64,000 nucleotides of DNA from Paratinospora sagittata. Taxonomy: Eukaryota; Streptophyta; Magnoliopsida; Ranunculales; Menispermaceae. The notes under the pieces were generated by a model, which was given only the letters and a program-made list of their open reading frames with translations, was not told the origin of the DNA and ran no database searches. Location: contig CM069597.1 in NCBI GenBank assembly GCA_035771175.1, positions 12,249,001 through 12,313,000 of the forward strand, given 5' to 3'. Shown in pieces: positions 47,563-58,622 of this stretch (position 1 is the first letter of the stretch; every line of letters starts with the position of its first letter). The position numbers were made by a program, and so were the translations under genes.

Positions 47563-48459
47563 CAATAGCAAAGGCCATAGGCCCAACATGAGCAATATGC
47601 ATATCAAACAGCAAAGGCCACAGGGCCCAAAGTGAGTTGTACACATGCCTTAATTCACTTGAACCATATATGTTAAAATCCTTATTTTTCAACCTATGCA
47701 TCTTATACATTTTGATTATGTTGAAGTAATATCTTTTTTATGGTTGAAAGTGACAATAAAAAGAATGAAAAGAGGGTGATGAAGAAAAATATATTGAGAT
47801 TATGCAAAGTTGCTAGTGTATAAAAAATAATAAAAAATAATAAAAGGATGTTATGCCCATGTTGTGAAAAAAACTAAGTTTGGGGGTGTGACATTTTATG
47901 AAAACAAGCAAACAAAAGAATGGGGAATGGAATGAAAATTTTGAATATTTAAAGAGAGGATATATGTGTTGAAATTGGGTTTTTGGTTCTGAATATAATG
48001 TTGTTGATGTTAGGAATTGATCAAAGTGTTTAGGGTGTTTTGAGCCTCAATTTTGCAAATTTTTCACTACCTTTGAACCTTGGCCATACATTACAACCTT
48101 CGAAAGACCTATTAATTCTAAATGGCATGTTATCTACATTAGTCGAGAGTGGTATGAAAGATTTGCCAATGGAATTCACTTTATATATATTTATTTGAGA
48201 TCACTTACACTTCATACTTGCTTGCACTTGTCTATGACTTTCATGAATGGTTTTATGAGATTGACTATGTGTTGATATGTTTGAGAATGGAATATGAGGT
48301 TAGGTAGGGAGTTGGATTGAAATTCTAGACATCTCTAACACTCTCAAAATTTTCTGATGAGTTATTATCTTTTAATGTGATCTTAGAGGCCATGATGATG
48401 ATCTTGCATAATATTTCGACTCAAATTCTTAATTTGTTTGAGAATAGGATGGTAGATGA
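47563..48459 (+). other. Athila/Tat-like 3' untranslated region (first part)
   Basis: No coding sequence. It includes AACTAAGTTTGGGGGTGTGA near 47872, a phrase typical of the region before the 3' LTR in plant Athila/Tat gypsy elements. It ends at GATGA, the probable target site of the solo LTR. The assignment rests mainly on this phrase. Confidence 0.4.
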
Positions 48460-50394
48460 TGTTGGCCCAGGCATGTCCAAGAGGGGGGGTGAATTGGACA
48501 CTTAGACAATTTAAAATTAAATGCAATGACAAGAATTTATAAGTGCAAAAATAAGTAAATGTGCACAGTAGATTTATAGTGGTTCGGTTTCGTGCCTACG
48601 TCCACTACCTAACCTCCTCAATTAAGATTTTCAACTGTATCACTAAGGGATTCTCTTATGAGTGAGAATCAAACCGAAGTACCTTTTCTTAACTTGCGGG
48701 TATGAGAACAATCGTTGCACTTCTCAACTTTTGGGTGTGAGAGGATTGTTTCTCAGCTTACGGGTGTGAGAAGACTGTTTCTCAACTTACGGGTGTGAGA
48801 AGATCGTTTCTCAACTTGCGGGTGTGAAAAAACCTAGACTTGTGGAATAAAGAAATGTCAACTCAGTAGTTTATCTAACTACTATTACAACCTTGATACA
48901 GTATACAAGATATGAATTGAGGTACAACTATATCTTATGAACTATCTTTCAAACTTCCTTTTCAGCAAGAATGATCTAAGTTAAAACAGTGCTGAAAATT
49001 TGAGTGAAAACTATTCATTCTTTCAAATGATTTTTCAAATAAAGATATAATTTTGGCTCAGAATAAAAATCATTTGAATAAGCAAAGTTTCAAATAAAAC
49101 CCTTTGAAAACATAATAACTAAAGCTTTTTAAATCATATGAAAATTCGACTAACTTTCAAAAGTATTTTGGTTCAAAGAATTTTTGGTGCTTAGCAAATA
49201 ATTCAGTGCTAGTATTTATAGACTTGTAGAGATGAAGATGTTGTTCATTTGAATTTGAATTTCAAATATGAACGTTTACTCACAACAGCTAGAATGTATC
49301 ACGAAAATGGCAACTGCACATTTCATGAACATTATGATTTTCTCCAGATTCATGAATAAGGAAAGTTTTAGAAAACGTAGTTCATGAATCAGAGGATATC
49401 TCTGAAAAATCCAAAAAGTTGATTTTTGTATGAAAAGTTGTTCTGAAAGAGTGCCTAAAAAGGATGTACGTGTCAGAACAATAAAAATATCATTTTTGTC
49501 ATTTTGTTCCTTTGAGGGCGCTCATAGATCATCAACGTCTTACCGAACGATGAAGTGAGGGCGCTACTGACTCGTAAGCGTCCTGACTTACTTTGACAAT
49601 TAAACGACTTAAGTCATGAGAGCGCTGCTCGACAGTTAGCGTCCTGTTTTGTTTTAAAACACTTAAACGCACGAGGACACTACTAAAGAGTAAGCATCCT
49701 GATATTTTTAAAACAACATTAAGTACGTTGAAGGACAATAAGCGTCCTAAAAGTTATTAAGTTGATTCTAAGGATGAAGGCGCTCCTATCAAGGTAACGT
49801 CCTGATAATTTTTCAACTTATAACTATCAACGTCCTTAAAGATAAAACTCATTTAAAAGCTTAAAGAATTTTCAGCGTTCTGACACTTTCGAAGGTTGAC
49901 TAAAGGGAGGTCCCTACTTACAAGTAAACATCCTAATGAGTCAGTTCAATTCAACCTTGAATGTTAGCATCCTAATATTTCATCAGCATCCTGACTCATC
50001 AAGTCTAGGAGGGCGCTCATGAAACATTAGCGTCCTAAAAGACTATAAAAACGATTTTTGATTTTTCGATTAAAGCTCAATAAGACACTATTAAATACAA
50101 CAAATTTTTGGATTAAATTAAATGTTTTGGAGATCATGAAATACCTTTAAAATACGATGATCAAAATACAAAAAACTATTAAATCTTTGCTAAGAGTAAA
50201 TTTGATCGGTAGTCCTTACATTCTAAATACTGAAGGACTCGAAACTTTAATTGATGTTCAATAGGCTTGTGAGCATAGTTCCTTGATCTTGATTCTTGAT
50301 AAATCTGAAACACTTGACAACATCATTAGATACACAAATTTGAGATATTTGGAATCATCAAAACATTCATGTCATGGGGTTCGTTGAGATAACA
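48460..50394 (-). mobile_element. Solo LTR, SIRE-like family A
   Basis: 1935 bp. On the minus strand it starts TGTTATCTCAACG at 50394 and ends TGGGCCAACA at 48460, with flanks GATGA and AATGA (4 of 5) as likely target duplication. It carries dyads at 49514-50036, TATAAATA at 49213-49220, five CTCAACTTGCGGGTGTGAG-type repeats (48690-48830) and the 31-bp hairpin module at 48577-48607. It is inserted in an Athila/Tat-like tail. Confidence 0.87.
49514..50036 (-). repeat. Dyad-motif array in U3 (family A solo LTR)
   Basis: About ten units, read on the + strand as GAGGGCGCT...AGCGTCCT, for example GAGGGCGCTACTGACTCG followed by TAAGCGTCCTG near 49557, and GAGGGCGCTCATG with CATTAGCGTCCTA near 50009. 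Confidence 0.75.
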
Positions 50395-51460
50395 AATGAT
50401 TGATTGATTTGGAGTTTTTGTTTTGTTTTCCCGTTGCTCGGGATGATCAAACTCCTAAGTTTTGGGGTGTTTGATAAGTAGGAATTTAGTATATGTTTTA
50501 GAGCATGTTTTAGGTGTGTTTTTTGGTATTTAGTTCATATATTAGGTTAGTTTATCAAAAAATTGGTTATTTGATAGTTTAGTCGAGTTTTGGTATTTTT
50601 GGCTTGTTTCGGGTTGGATTTTTATAGGTTCGTTGATGTCATTATGAAGCATGTTACTAACTTGGTTTGATATGTTTGGTAGGTGCTTTGATGTTCTAAA
50701 TGATGATTGAGACAATGAAGACATGATGCAAGAGGAGCCAAGGGAGTTAAAATGAAGAAACAAGTGCATCCAAGCATTGGGAGTATGGAAAATTGGCTAA
50801 GTCCACAAGAAAATAAGGAAAAACAAGTGAAAAAACCCGTAACTGGGTGCCGCAGCGCCCATTTTGTATTTCGGCCATAACTTTCTCAATGTAACTCAAA
50901 ATTGGACGCAACTTGTTTCTATGGATTCCTTACTTGAAATATTACAAGATTCAATGGTTTTGAGGTTTTTTTGGAGTGGAGAACAAGAAGAAAAACTGCA
51001 AGGAAGAAAGCGGATGTGCGATTCAAAATTGAAACTTTCTAATTTTATTGCGAACTTTCCTAGTTCGACTTGGACACTTCTTGGACGACTTCTTATGGAC
51101 TTGTAGCTATATAAAGACCATTTTTTAGGGTTTTCAAGGCATCAAGAAGAGGTGAAAATATTATGAAGAGCAAGGAAGACGACTAGGGTTTAGAAGCGAG
51201 GAGAAGAGCAAGATTGAAGACATTGAAGATTTCTCCAACACTTTCCCTTCCTTCTACTTTGTTTTTCTGGTTTTAGATTTATGTTCATCATGTTATTTCA
51301 TGTTTTTGTCTCTCAAGTTATGAACTAAATCCTCTATCTAGAGGTGTAGATTGATCTGAATTTGAAACTATGTTGTAGGTCTTATTGATTGATTATTATT
51401 AATGAAGTTTTCTAGTTTATTTATATTTTTTTGAGTTTAATGCTTTTGATCCATTGGCCA
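50395..51460 (+). repeat. Athila/Tat-like polypurine tract and LTR start
   Basis: CTAAGTTTTGGGGTG (to 50467) resembles the polypurine tract of Athila/Tat elements. TGTTTGATAAGTAGG at 50468 then looks like the LTR start. The sequence to 51460, with CTGGGTGCCGCAGCGCCC near 50842, would be the LTR. It is interrupted at 51461 by the chromovirus array. A possible small ORF at 50864-51106 has no recognisable family. Confidence 0.45.
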
Positions 51461-54229
51461 TGTGACGCCCCGAAAATTATTTCATCTAGCCCATAACCCA
51501 ATTGTATTTTGCCCAAACTCTATGTGTTGCCTTGATATGTTTGGTGTTTGTTTGATGATTGTTTAATGTTTGTATAGTTAATGCTTGATAATGTATATAA
51601 ATATATGTATCATAAATTGTATATGAGTCATGTTAAATTAAAGTTTAATGCATATGTTATTATTTATGCATGGGCTCATTAAACCATGAATTGATATGGG
51701 TTAGGATTGATGGAATAAAAGGATAAATGAAATTGAAGATTTGGTGTATTAAATGGATTGGACATTTAAAATACATGTGGTTGGTATGGGTAGTATGAGA
51801 CCAACACATGTGAAGGTTGGTGCATGAAAGTGGACAAGTGTCCAATGCCCACTTGTCTTCTTCAAGGAAGTGCTAGAATGAGTGGAGGGAACCAAGGAGA
51901 GGAAAACAAGGAGAGAATCAAGGAGAGAATCAAGGAGGGAATCAAGGAAGTGCTAGAAAGAGGAGAGTGGAGAGAAAAGAAAGAAGAAGAGAAAGAAAAG
52001 AAGAGAAAGGAAAGAAGAAGAGAAAGAATGAGAGAGTTGCAGGAGTAAGAACCCTGCGAGATTTTCATCAAAGAAGTGGATCTTTGGAATTTACGGTCAG
52101 ATTGAGCTCAAATTTTGTCAGCACGTTCGTAGCTTATGGTTCTTCATTCTGGTCGGTGGAGATCTTGAGAGATCTAACCTCTCAAACAAAGCTGGCCGGA
52201 AAGTCTGGATTTCTCGCACTGTTTCGCTCAAACTTATAGATCTCCTAAATCTACCGTTAGATGGTTATCAAATTTGAGTATGTAGTTTACAACAGATATT
52301 TCTGTATTCTGAACGGTGGAAATATTTATACGTTAATTATTTTGTGTGATATAGCCATCTGAGTTTGGGTATTTGCAGCAGGAAAGGAGAAATTGTCTGA
52401 TTAGACACTTGCTCATCAAAGATACATATCTTTTCGGTCCACCGTTGGATTGGGCTGATATTTGGACAGAAGGTTTGTTTCTTCACATAATTCAATCTGT
52501 ACGGTTGATTTTGTGATTACATATTTCTGTTGGTAGATTGATACATCTGAACAGAATAATACATGTGAAGAATTGGTAGGGTTGTTTGTATTAGACCTAC
52601 ATTTAGAATATGAACTTAGACCTTTCCAAATAGCTTGCATGTCAACTATGTTGACCTAGTTGCCATTGTGGATGAACCCATGATGCAAAATCAGTGATAT
52701 ACATGGCTGAACATGGCGACCTAGTGTAAATCGACAATATGGCCTAAGTATGGAAAATTTCATATTTTAGGGCTTTTGATGCTTTTGGCTTAGAATCATT
52801 GAATTGATGCAACTTATGTTTAATTAAGCATGATTAGGGTTGATTATGCTACTGATTTGGTGGTTGTGACCATATCATGGGTTAGGCCTACTTGTGATCA
52901 AGTGACCCAAATTTGGACATGTTTATGCCTAAGGAATTGAAAATCAGTATTTTTGATTAATAGAATGGTTTATGAATGAGAACTATGCATTAGAGGCCTA
53001 AGTCATGTGATTTGAGTTGAATGATGGGATTAAATGGGATTTAGGCCTATTAATTATATGTGGGCTGATTTAGGGTTGATTTGTAATGTCTATGTAATTG
53101 AGCATAGAAATTGATGTATGGTAGGATATTGATGTATGTTTCAGGATCTTGATTGGGTTGATTCGGTTTGGTGGTCGTGTGTGATTAAATACTCTCGCGA
53201 GGCTTGGTTGTGAGTAGGCTTCACTTATGATTATATCATTTATGTCATCATATCACTTATATATATTGTATGTTGAAAGCATGAATGTGTTCTAATGTTT
53301 TGAATGATGCATTGATTTGAGAAAACCTTATGACTTTGGTTGGGCCCATCTATCTGGCTAATAGGGGGACTTGACCTTGTCATAGGAGGGTTTTAAGAAG
53401 GAAATGATTGGGATCAACGGCACGGTGAAATAGACGTGGACTAGTAACCCAAGTAAACATGATTGGGATCAACGGCACGGCGAAATAGACGTGGACTAGT
53501 AACCCAAGGCATGTGGAATGTGGATCCAAATTGATAAACTTTTACTTGCATCGAACTTATTATAAATGCTTGATATCTATATGTTATGAGCTTTTAATCA
53601 TGCTACACATTGACATGCATACATGGTTTTTATTGATGAGTATTGATAGCATATTTGAATTCTATTCACTGGGCATCGTTGGCTCACCCTCATTTTCCTC
53701 TTTCAGGTCCTTCTGTCCCGAATAAGGGCAAGGGAGTAGTCATATCTTGAGGGCCTTGCCTGCGAGAGAATCCAAGTCCTCTATGTGAGTTGAGAGGCAT
53801 TTTGATTGAATTGTGTTTTATATTATGAAGTATTATATTTTGGATTATGTAATTATAATACTTACCACATTTTAGTATGGGTGAGTTGGGACTTGCTAGA
53901 TAGACCATGTGGGCACATGACGGTTTTTTTTTATTTGTACCCACAATTTTGGACTTTATGTGTATGTCAATTTTTAATGGACTGTAGGAATTATGATTTT
54001 ATTTATGGTTCATTTTTATGGATTATCTCGTCTTTGATGATTAATACAGTGGGTAGTTTTGTTTAGTACCTTTTGATATTATGTCGTTGTTTGAGATAAG
54101 GCTCGTAGGGTCTCAACCACCTCACGGGAGTTGAGGAGTGGTCGGAGATGCCTACGCCGGGCGTCCCGCCCCGGCATTCCGCATGCCATTCCCTGTGGGG
54201 TTGGTGGTCCGGGGCGCGGGGTCGCCACA
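51461..54229 (+). repeat. First LTR of tandem family B array
   Basis: 2769 bp, TGTGACGCCCC to GTCGCCACA. It holds about five minisatellite units (51889-51948) and only one unit of the 177-bp repeat. Confidence 0.9.
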
Positions 54230-54231
54230 GT

Positions 54232-54243
54232 TGGTATCAGAGC
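54232..54243 (+). other. Primer binding site, initiator tRNA-Met
   Basis: TGGTATCAGAGC two bases after the LTR end. Confidence 0.9.
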
Positions 54244-54384
54244 CTGATTTTACTAGGTTTAGTCTATGTATTGGACTTAGATGACTTTGACCTAGGAATT
54301 GGGTGAGAGATTTAGGTGATTAAAAAGCTTAAAGGAACTAACTTAAAAGCCTTACTATCATATTTTCTGTGTGTATTATATGAT

Positions 54385-54759
54385 ATGGGTAGTTATGAGG
54401 CGGGCACTAGTGGGGCCGAGGCTAGTGGAGCTGCAAGAGCAGCAGGACCTCAAATGGCTGTACCTCAGCCTATGCCTACACCTGCTCCTAATGTTGTGGA
54501 GAACCCTACTAATCGGCAGATCAAACTGCTAGAGAAGTTCATGAAACTAAAGGCTAAGGAATTCACTGGTGGAGTTGACTTAAAAAAGGCCGAAGATTGG
54601 CTGAAGAATGTCGAGAAGATCAGTCGCTCTTTAGAGCTTGATGAGGAGTCTCAGGTCCTATGTGCTGCTCACACACTGGAGAGTGATGCAGAGGATTGGT
54701 GGCTTTCAGTGTTGGTATGTCTACACGGGCAGCTCCAGGTGAACAGACTTCACAAGTAG
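54385..54759 (+). pseudogene. gag of first tandem copy, internally deleted
   Basis: The start MGSYE at 54385 is chosen because upstream codons in frame offer only GTG. The first 110 residues or so match the gag of the 17-28 kb copy up to DAEDWWLSVL. About 326 bp are then missing, the frame changes, and a stop follows at 54759. The lost part covers most of the capsid domain. A GTTG microhomology lies at the breakpoints. The protein would be about 124 residues and is unlikely to assemble. Confidence 0.88.
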
Positions 54760-54997
54760 AGTCTGGGGGGCAGTTCCAGACTCCGTGGAAGAAGGGAAGA
54801 TGGGAAAGGAAGAGAAAGTTTTATGGAGGAGCACAGTCCGAGGGTACTCAGAGTAAGACATCCCAGGTTCAGACTGGTATGATGGCCTCACCAGTGGTTT
54901 CCTCTCCTGTCTCGATTCCTATTCAGGCACCGAGTGCACCGAGACCCCATTCCCACAGACTGCTGGCCGAGGCAGAGGTAGCGGCCGAGGAAGCTAT

Positions 54998-57900
54998 GTG
55001 ACGACATCTCAGACTGGATCATTTGTGCCCAGGGCTCCATTTTTATGTTATCAATGTGGGCAGGCTGGGCATAGGAAGTCCGAGTGTCCAAATTTTCAGA
55101 GAGCTCAGGGATTTGTGCAGCAGTCCAGTGCCAGAGAGACAGCGAAGGCAGCTACTGAGCCAGACCCGACAGCATCCAAGACTTTGGTAGAAGGTACTCT
55201 TATTATTTGTGGTACTTCTATGCATGTATTATCTGATGCTGGGTCTACATTATCATTCATATCTGGACGTATGGTAGATAATTTGCATTTGACTCCCATT
55301 ATGGCTAGTACGTGGTTAGTGGTGAGTACTGTAGCTGGGGAGAGGATCTACCCGAACATGATCTGTAGCCAGTGTGTGGTTCAGATTGGTGATGTTGAGA
55401 TGCCTATTGACTTTCGAGTCCTAGAGTTTTTAGAGTTTGATGCAATTCTAGGAATGGATTGGCTCACGGCATATCATGCAGTTGTCGACTGTTTCGCAAA
55501 GAGAATCATTTTTCAAATCCCCGGACACCCAGTGTTTACACTACAGGGTAAAGCTTCAGACCAGACAGTCACGAGGGGTAGATTTGTGACTGATGGAGAT
55601 AGGGAGGTTTTGGTTGGGTTAGTGCCTGAAGAGGAAGAGACTAGTGAGGTGATACTTGAGGATATTGCCATTGTTAGGGACTTTCCAGATGTGTTCCCTG
55701 CAGATCTTCCAGGATTACCACCGAAGCGAGAGATCGATTTCATTATTGAACTAGTCCCTGGCACGAAGCCTATCTCCATGGCACCATATAGAATGGCGCC
55801 AGCCGAGTTGAAAGAGTTACAAAAACAGCTCGAGGAGTTATTGGCTAAGGGCTTTATTTGCCCGAGCGTGTCACCCTGGGGAGCTCCAGTTCTTTTTGTG
55901 AAAAAGAAAGATGGGAGCTTGCGGTTATGCATCGACTATCGCCAATTGAACAGGGTGACCATCAAGAACAAATATCCTCTCCCAAGGATTGATGACTTGT
56001 TTGATCAGTTGAGGGGAGCGAAGTATTTTTCGAAGATTGATTTGCGCTCCGGGTATCATCAGCTGAGGATCAGGGAGGAAGATGTGCCTAAGACAGCATT
56101 CAGAACCCGCTATGGACATTATGAGTTCCTTGTGATGCCATTTGGTGTGACTAATGCACCGGCGATGTTCATGGACCTGATGCAGAGGGTCTTTAGGCAG
56201 TATCTGGATAAGTTTGTCATCGTCTTCATTGATGACATATTGGTGTATTCCAAGACTCAGGCTGAGCATGAAGAACACCTTAGAGTGACCTTGCAAACTC
56301 TGAGAGAGCATAGGCTATATGCAAAGCTGAGCAAGTGCGAGTTTTGGATCACCGAAGTGAAGTTCTTAGGTCATGTGGTGAGTTCTGAGGGGATTTCAGT
56401 TGATCCGTCTAAGGTTGAAGCCATTATCAGTTGGCCTAGGCCTACCACAGTGACCGAGATCAGAAGCTTTCTTGGGTTAGCTGGTTACTATAGGAGATTC
56501 GTTCAGGGATTCTCCAAGATAGCTACGCCTATGACTAGGCTCACCCAGAAAGATGTGTCATTTGCATGGACCGAGGAGTGTGAGAATGCCTTTTTAGAGC
56601 TGAAGAAAAGATTGACATCTACGCCAGTGTTGATTTTGCCAGAGCCTGATCAGGAGTTGGTTATCTATACTGATGCCTCTCGCATCGGCTTAGGTTGCGT
56701 GTTGATGCAGAAGGATAGGGTCATTGCTTATGCATCAAGGCAGTTGAAGGTGCATGAAAAGAACTACCCTGTTCATGACTTAGAACTGGCCGCAGTGGTT
56801 TTTGCTTTGAAGATTTGGAGGCATTATCTCTATGGTGAGAGATTCACTCTGTATTCTGACCATAAGAGCCTCAAGTACTTGTTCTCTCAGAAGGAATTGA
56901 ACATGAGGCAGAGAAGGTGGTTGGAGCTCCTCAAAGACTATGATTTTACATTGGAATACCACCCAGGTAAAGCCAATGTAGTGGCTGATGCGTTGAGCAG
57001 GAAGCGGGTAGAGACAGTTATGGTAGCACGCCAGATGTCTCATGAGTGGAGACTACTTGAGGCGGCTACGGTTATGAGTGTATGTGCTACTCCTTCAGAT
57101 CAGATTGTGATATGTGCTCAAATGAGAGCTCAGCCTACACAAGTCCAGGAGGTAATTGACCAACAGAGACTTGACGTTGATTATGGGATATACAAGTCTT
57201 GGGCTAAGAGCAGTGATTTTACTGATTGGCACTTGTCATCTGATGGTGCCTTGAGATTTAGGGGACGTTTATGGGTTCCCACAGATCCACGACTTAGACA
57301 GAGTGTTCTCCAAGAGGCTCACAGATCTCATTATGCTATTCATCCTGGCAGAACCAAGATGTATCATGATATGAAAAGAATGTATTGGTGGCCCGACATG
57401 AAGAGAGAAATAGCTCAGTTCATTCAGAGGTGTGAGATCTGTCAAAGAGTCAAAGCTGAGCATCAGAGGCCTGGAGGGCAGATGCAACCGCTTGCCATTC
57501 CTGAGTGGAAATGGGAGCATGTCACTATGGATTTTGTTGTGGGATTACCCAACACCCCGAGGAGACATAATGCTGTTTGGGTTATTATTGATCGCTTGAC
57601 CAAGTCTGCTCACTTTCTACCGGTGAACACTAGGGATTCTATGGACAAGCTGAGCAGACTCTATATGCGGGAGATAGTCAGATTACATGGAGTGCCTGTT
57701 TCGATTGTGTCAGATAGGGATCCGAGGTTTACATCGGTATTCTGGCAGGGGTTGCAGAGGCAGCTAGGCACTAGACTAGATCTCAATACCGCTTTTCACC
57801 CCCAGACGGATGGCCAGTCTGAGAGGTTGATATCGATTTTAGAGGATATGCTTCGAGCTTGTGTCCTTGAGTCCAGTGGTAACTGGGAGGAGTACATACA

Positions 57901-58579
57901 TTTGTGTGAGTTCGCGTACAACAATAGCTATCAGTCCAGTATTGGCATGGCTCCTTTTGAGGCATTGTATGGTCGACCCTGTAGATCTCCGATCTGTTGG
58001 ACGGAGGTAGGGGATGTTGCGATGATGGGACCAGAGTTTGTACAAGAACACACAGAGAATATTAAGAGGATCAAGCATAATATGAAAGTAGCCCAAGACA
58101 GGCAGAAGAGTTACACTGATGCCAAGCGGAAGACCGTAGAGTTCGAGGTGGGTGACCAAGTTTTATTGAAGGTCTCACCTCAGAAGGGCCAAACTAGATT
58201 TGGGATAAAAGGCAAGCTCGCTCCGAGATTTATTGGGCCGTTCGAGGTTTTAGAACGAATTGGCCCCGTCGCTTACCGATTAGCCTTGCCACCTCAGTTA
58301 GCAGCAGTCCACAATGTCTTTCACGTGTCAATGCTGAGAGTATACAAGAGTGATTTTGATCACGTCTTGGACTGGAGGAACATTGAACTGAGGCAGGATG
58401 GGACTTATGATGAGGAACCTATTCAGATACTTGACCGGAAGGTCCAGAGGTTACGTAACCGTGAGATTCCGATGGTTAAGGTGAGATGGCAGTTCCATGG
58501 CGAGGAACAGGTTACTTGGGAGCGTGAGGACTACATGATGGAGCACTTTGCCGAGTTCATGGGCTTAGGTAATTCTTAA
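54998..58579 (+). CDS. pol polyprotein: zinc knuckle, protease, RT, RNase H, integrase, chromodomain-like
   Basis: An open frame of 1193 codons. Residue numbers count from the GTG at 54998, which is only where the frame is conventionally opened; in an intact element the frame would come from gag. Features are: CCHC knuckle at C17-C20-H25-C30; aspartic protease DAGS at D80; RT catalytic FIDD at 410-413; RNase H YTDAS with D559; integrase HHCC (HPGRTKM, CEICQ), where the usual GG is GR; and catalytic triad D845, D906, E942, spaced as DX60DX35E. A chromodomain-like tail ([16 protein letters not shown]) lies in the last 45 residues and could guide integration into chromatin. A 1-base deletion near 54945 separates it from the upstream zinc-knuckle linker, so translation in this copy is doubtful despite intact enzyme domains. 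Confidence 0.92.
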   Translation: MTTSQTGSFVPRAPFLCYQCGQAGHRKSECPNFQRAQGFVQQSSARETAKAATEPDPTASKTLVEGTLIICGTSMHVLSDAGSTLSFISGRMVDNLHLTPIMASTWLVVSTVAGERIYPNMICSQCVVQIGDVEMPIDFRVLEFLEFDAILGMDWLTAYHAVVDCFAKRIIFQIPGHPVFTLQGKASDQTVTRGRFVTDGDREVLVGLVPEEEETSEVILEDIAIVRDFPDVFPADLPGLPPKREIDFIIELVPGTKPISMAPYRMAPAELKELQKQLEELLAKGFICPSVSPWGAPVLFVKKKDGSLRLCIDYRQLNRVTIKNKYPLPRIDDLFDQLRGAKYFSKIDLRSGYHQLRIREEDVPKTAFRTRYGHYEFLVMPFGVTNAPAMFMDLMQRVFRQYLDKFVIVFIDDILVYSKTQAEHEEHLRVTLQTLREHRLYAKLSKCEFWITEVKFLGHVVSSEGISVDPSKVEAIISWPRPTTVTEIRSFLGLAGYYRRFVQGFSKIATPMTRLTQKDVSFAWTEECENAFLELKKRLTSTPVLILPEPDQELVIYTDASRIGLGCVLMQKDRVIAYASRQLKVHEKNYPVHDLELAAVVFALKIWRHYLYGERFTLYSDHKSLKYLFSQKELNMRQRRWLELLKDYDFTLEYHPGKANVVADALSRKRVETVMVARQMSHEWRLLEAATVMSVCATPSDQIVICAQMRAQPTQVQEVIDQQRLDVDYGIYKSWAKSSDFTDWHLSSDGALRFRGRLWVPTDPRLRQSVLQEAHRSHYAIHPGRTKMYHDMKRMYWWPDMKREIAQFIQRCEICQRVKAEHQRPGGQMQPLAIPEWKWEHVTMDFVVGLPNTPRRHNAVWVIIDRLTKSAHFLPVNTRDSMDKLSRLYMREIVRLHGVPVSIVSDRDPRFTSVFWQGLQRQLGTRLDLNTAFHPQTDGQSERLISILEDMLRACVLESSGNWEEYIHLCEFAYNNSYQSSIGMAPFEALYGRPCRSPICWTEVGDVAMMGPEFVQEHTENIKRIKHNMKVAQDRQKSYTDAKRKTVEFEVGDQVLLKVSPQKGQTRFGIKGKLAPRFIGPFEVLERIGPVAYRLALPPQLAAVHNVFHVSMLRVYKSDFDHVLDWRNIELRQDGTYDEEPIQILDRKVQRLRNREIPMVKVRWQFHGEEQVTWEREDYMMEHFAEFMGLGNS

Positions 58580-58609
58580 CCTTAAAACTTCGAGGACGAA
58601 GTTCATTCT

Positions 58610-58622
58610 AAGGTGGGTGTGA
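58610..58622 (+). other. Polypurine tract of family B element
   Basis: AAGGTGGGTGTGA lies directly before the LTR start TGTGACGCC at 58623. Confidence 0.65.

Noticed and set aside
50864..51106. Small + strand ORF of 80 codons as a possible host gene
   Set aside because: It lies in what looks like an Athila/Tat LTR. It has no recognised domain, and nothing around it suggests a gene.
55513..55932. Antisense ORFs of 60-140 codons over the pol genes (also 22689-23528, 57269-58159, 62852-63650)
   Set aside because: They are shadows on the opposite strand of conserved RT and integrase codons, with no domains of their own.
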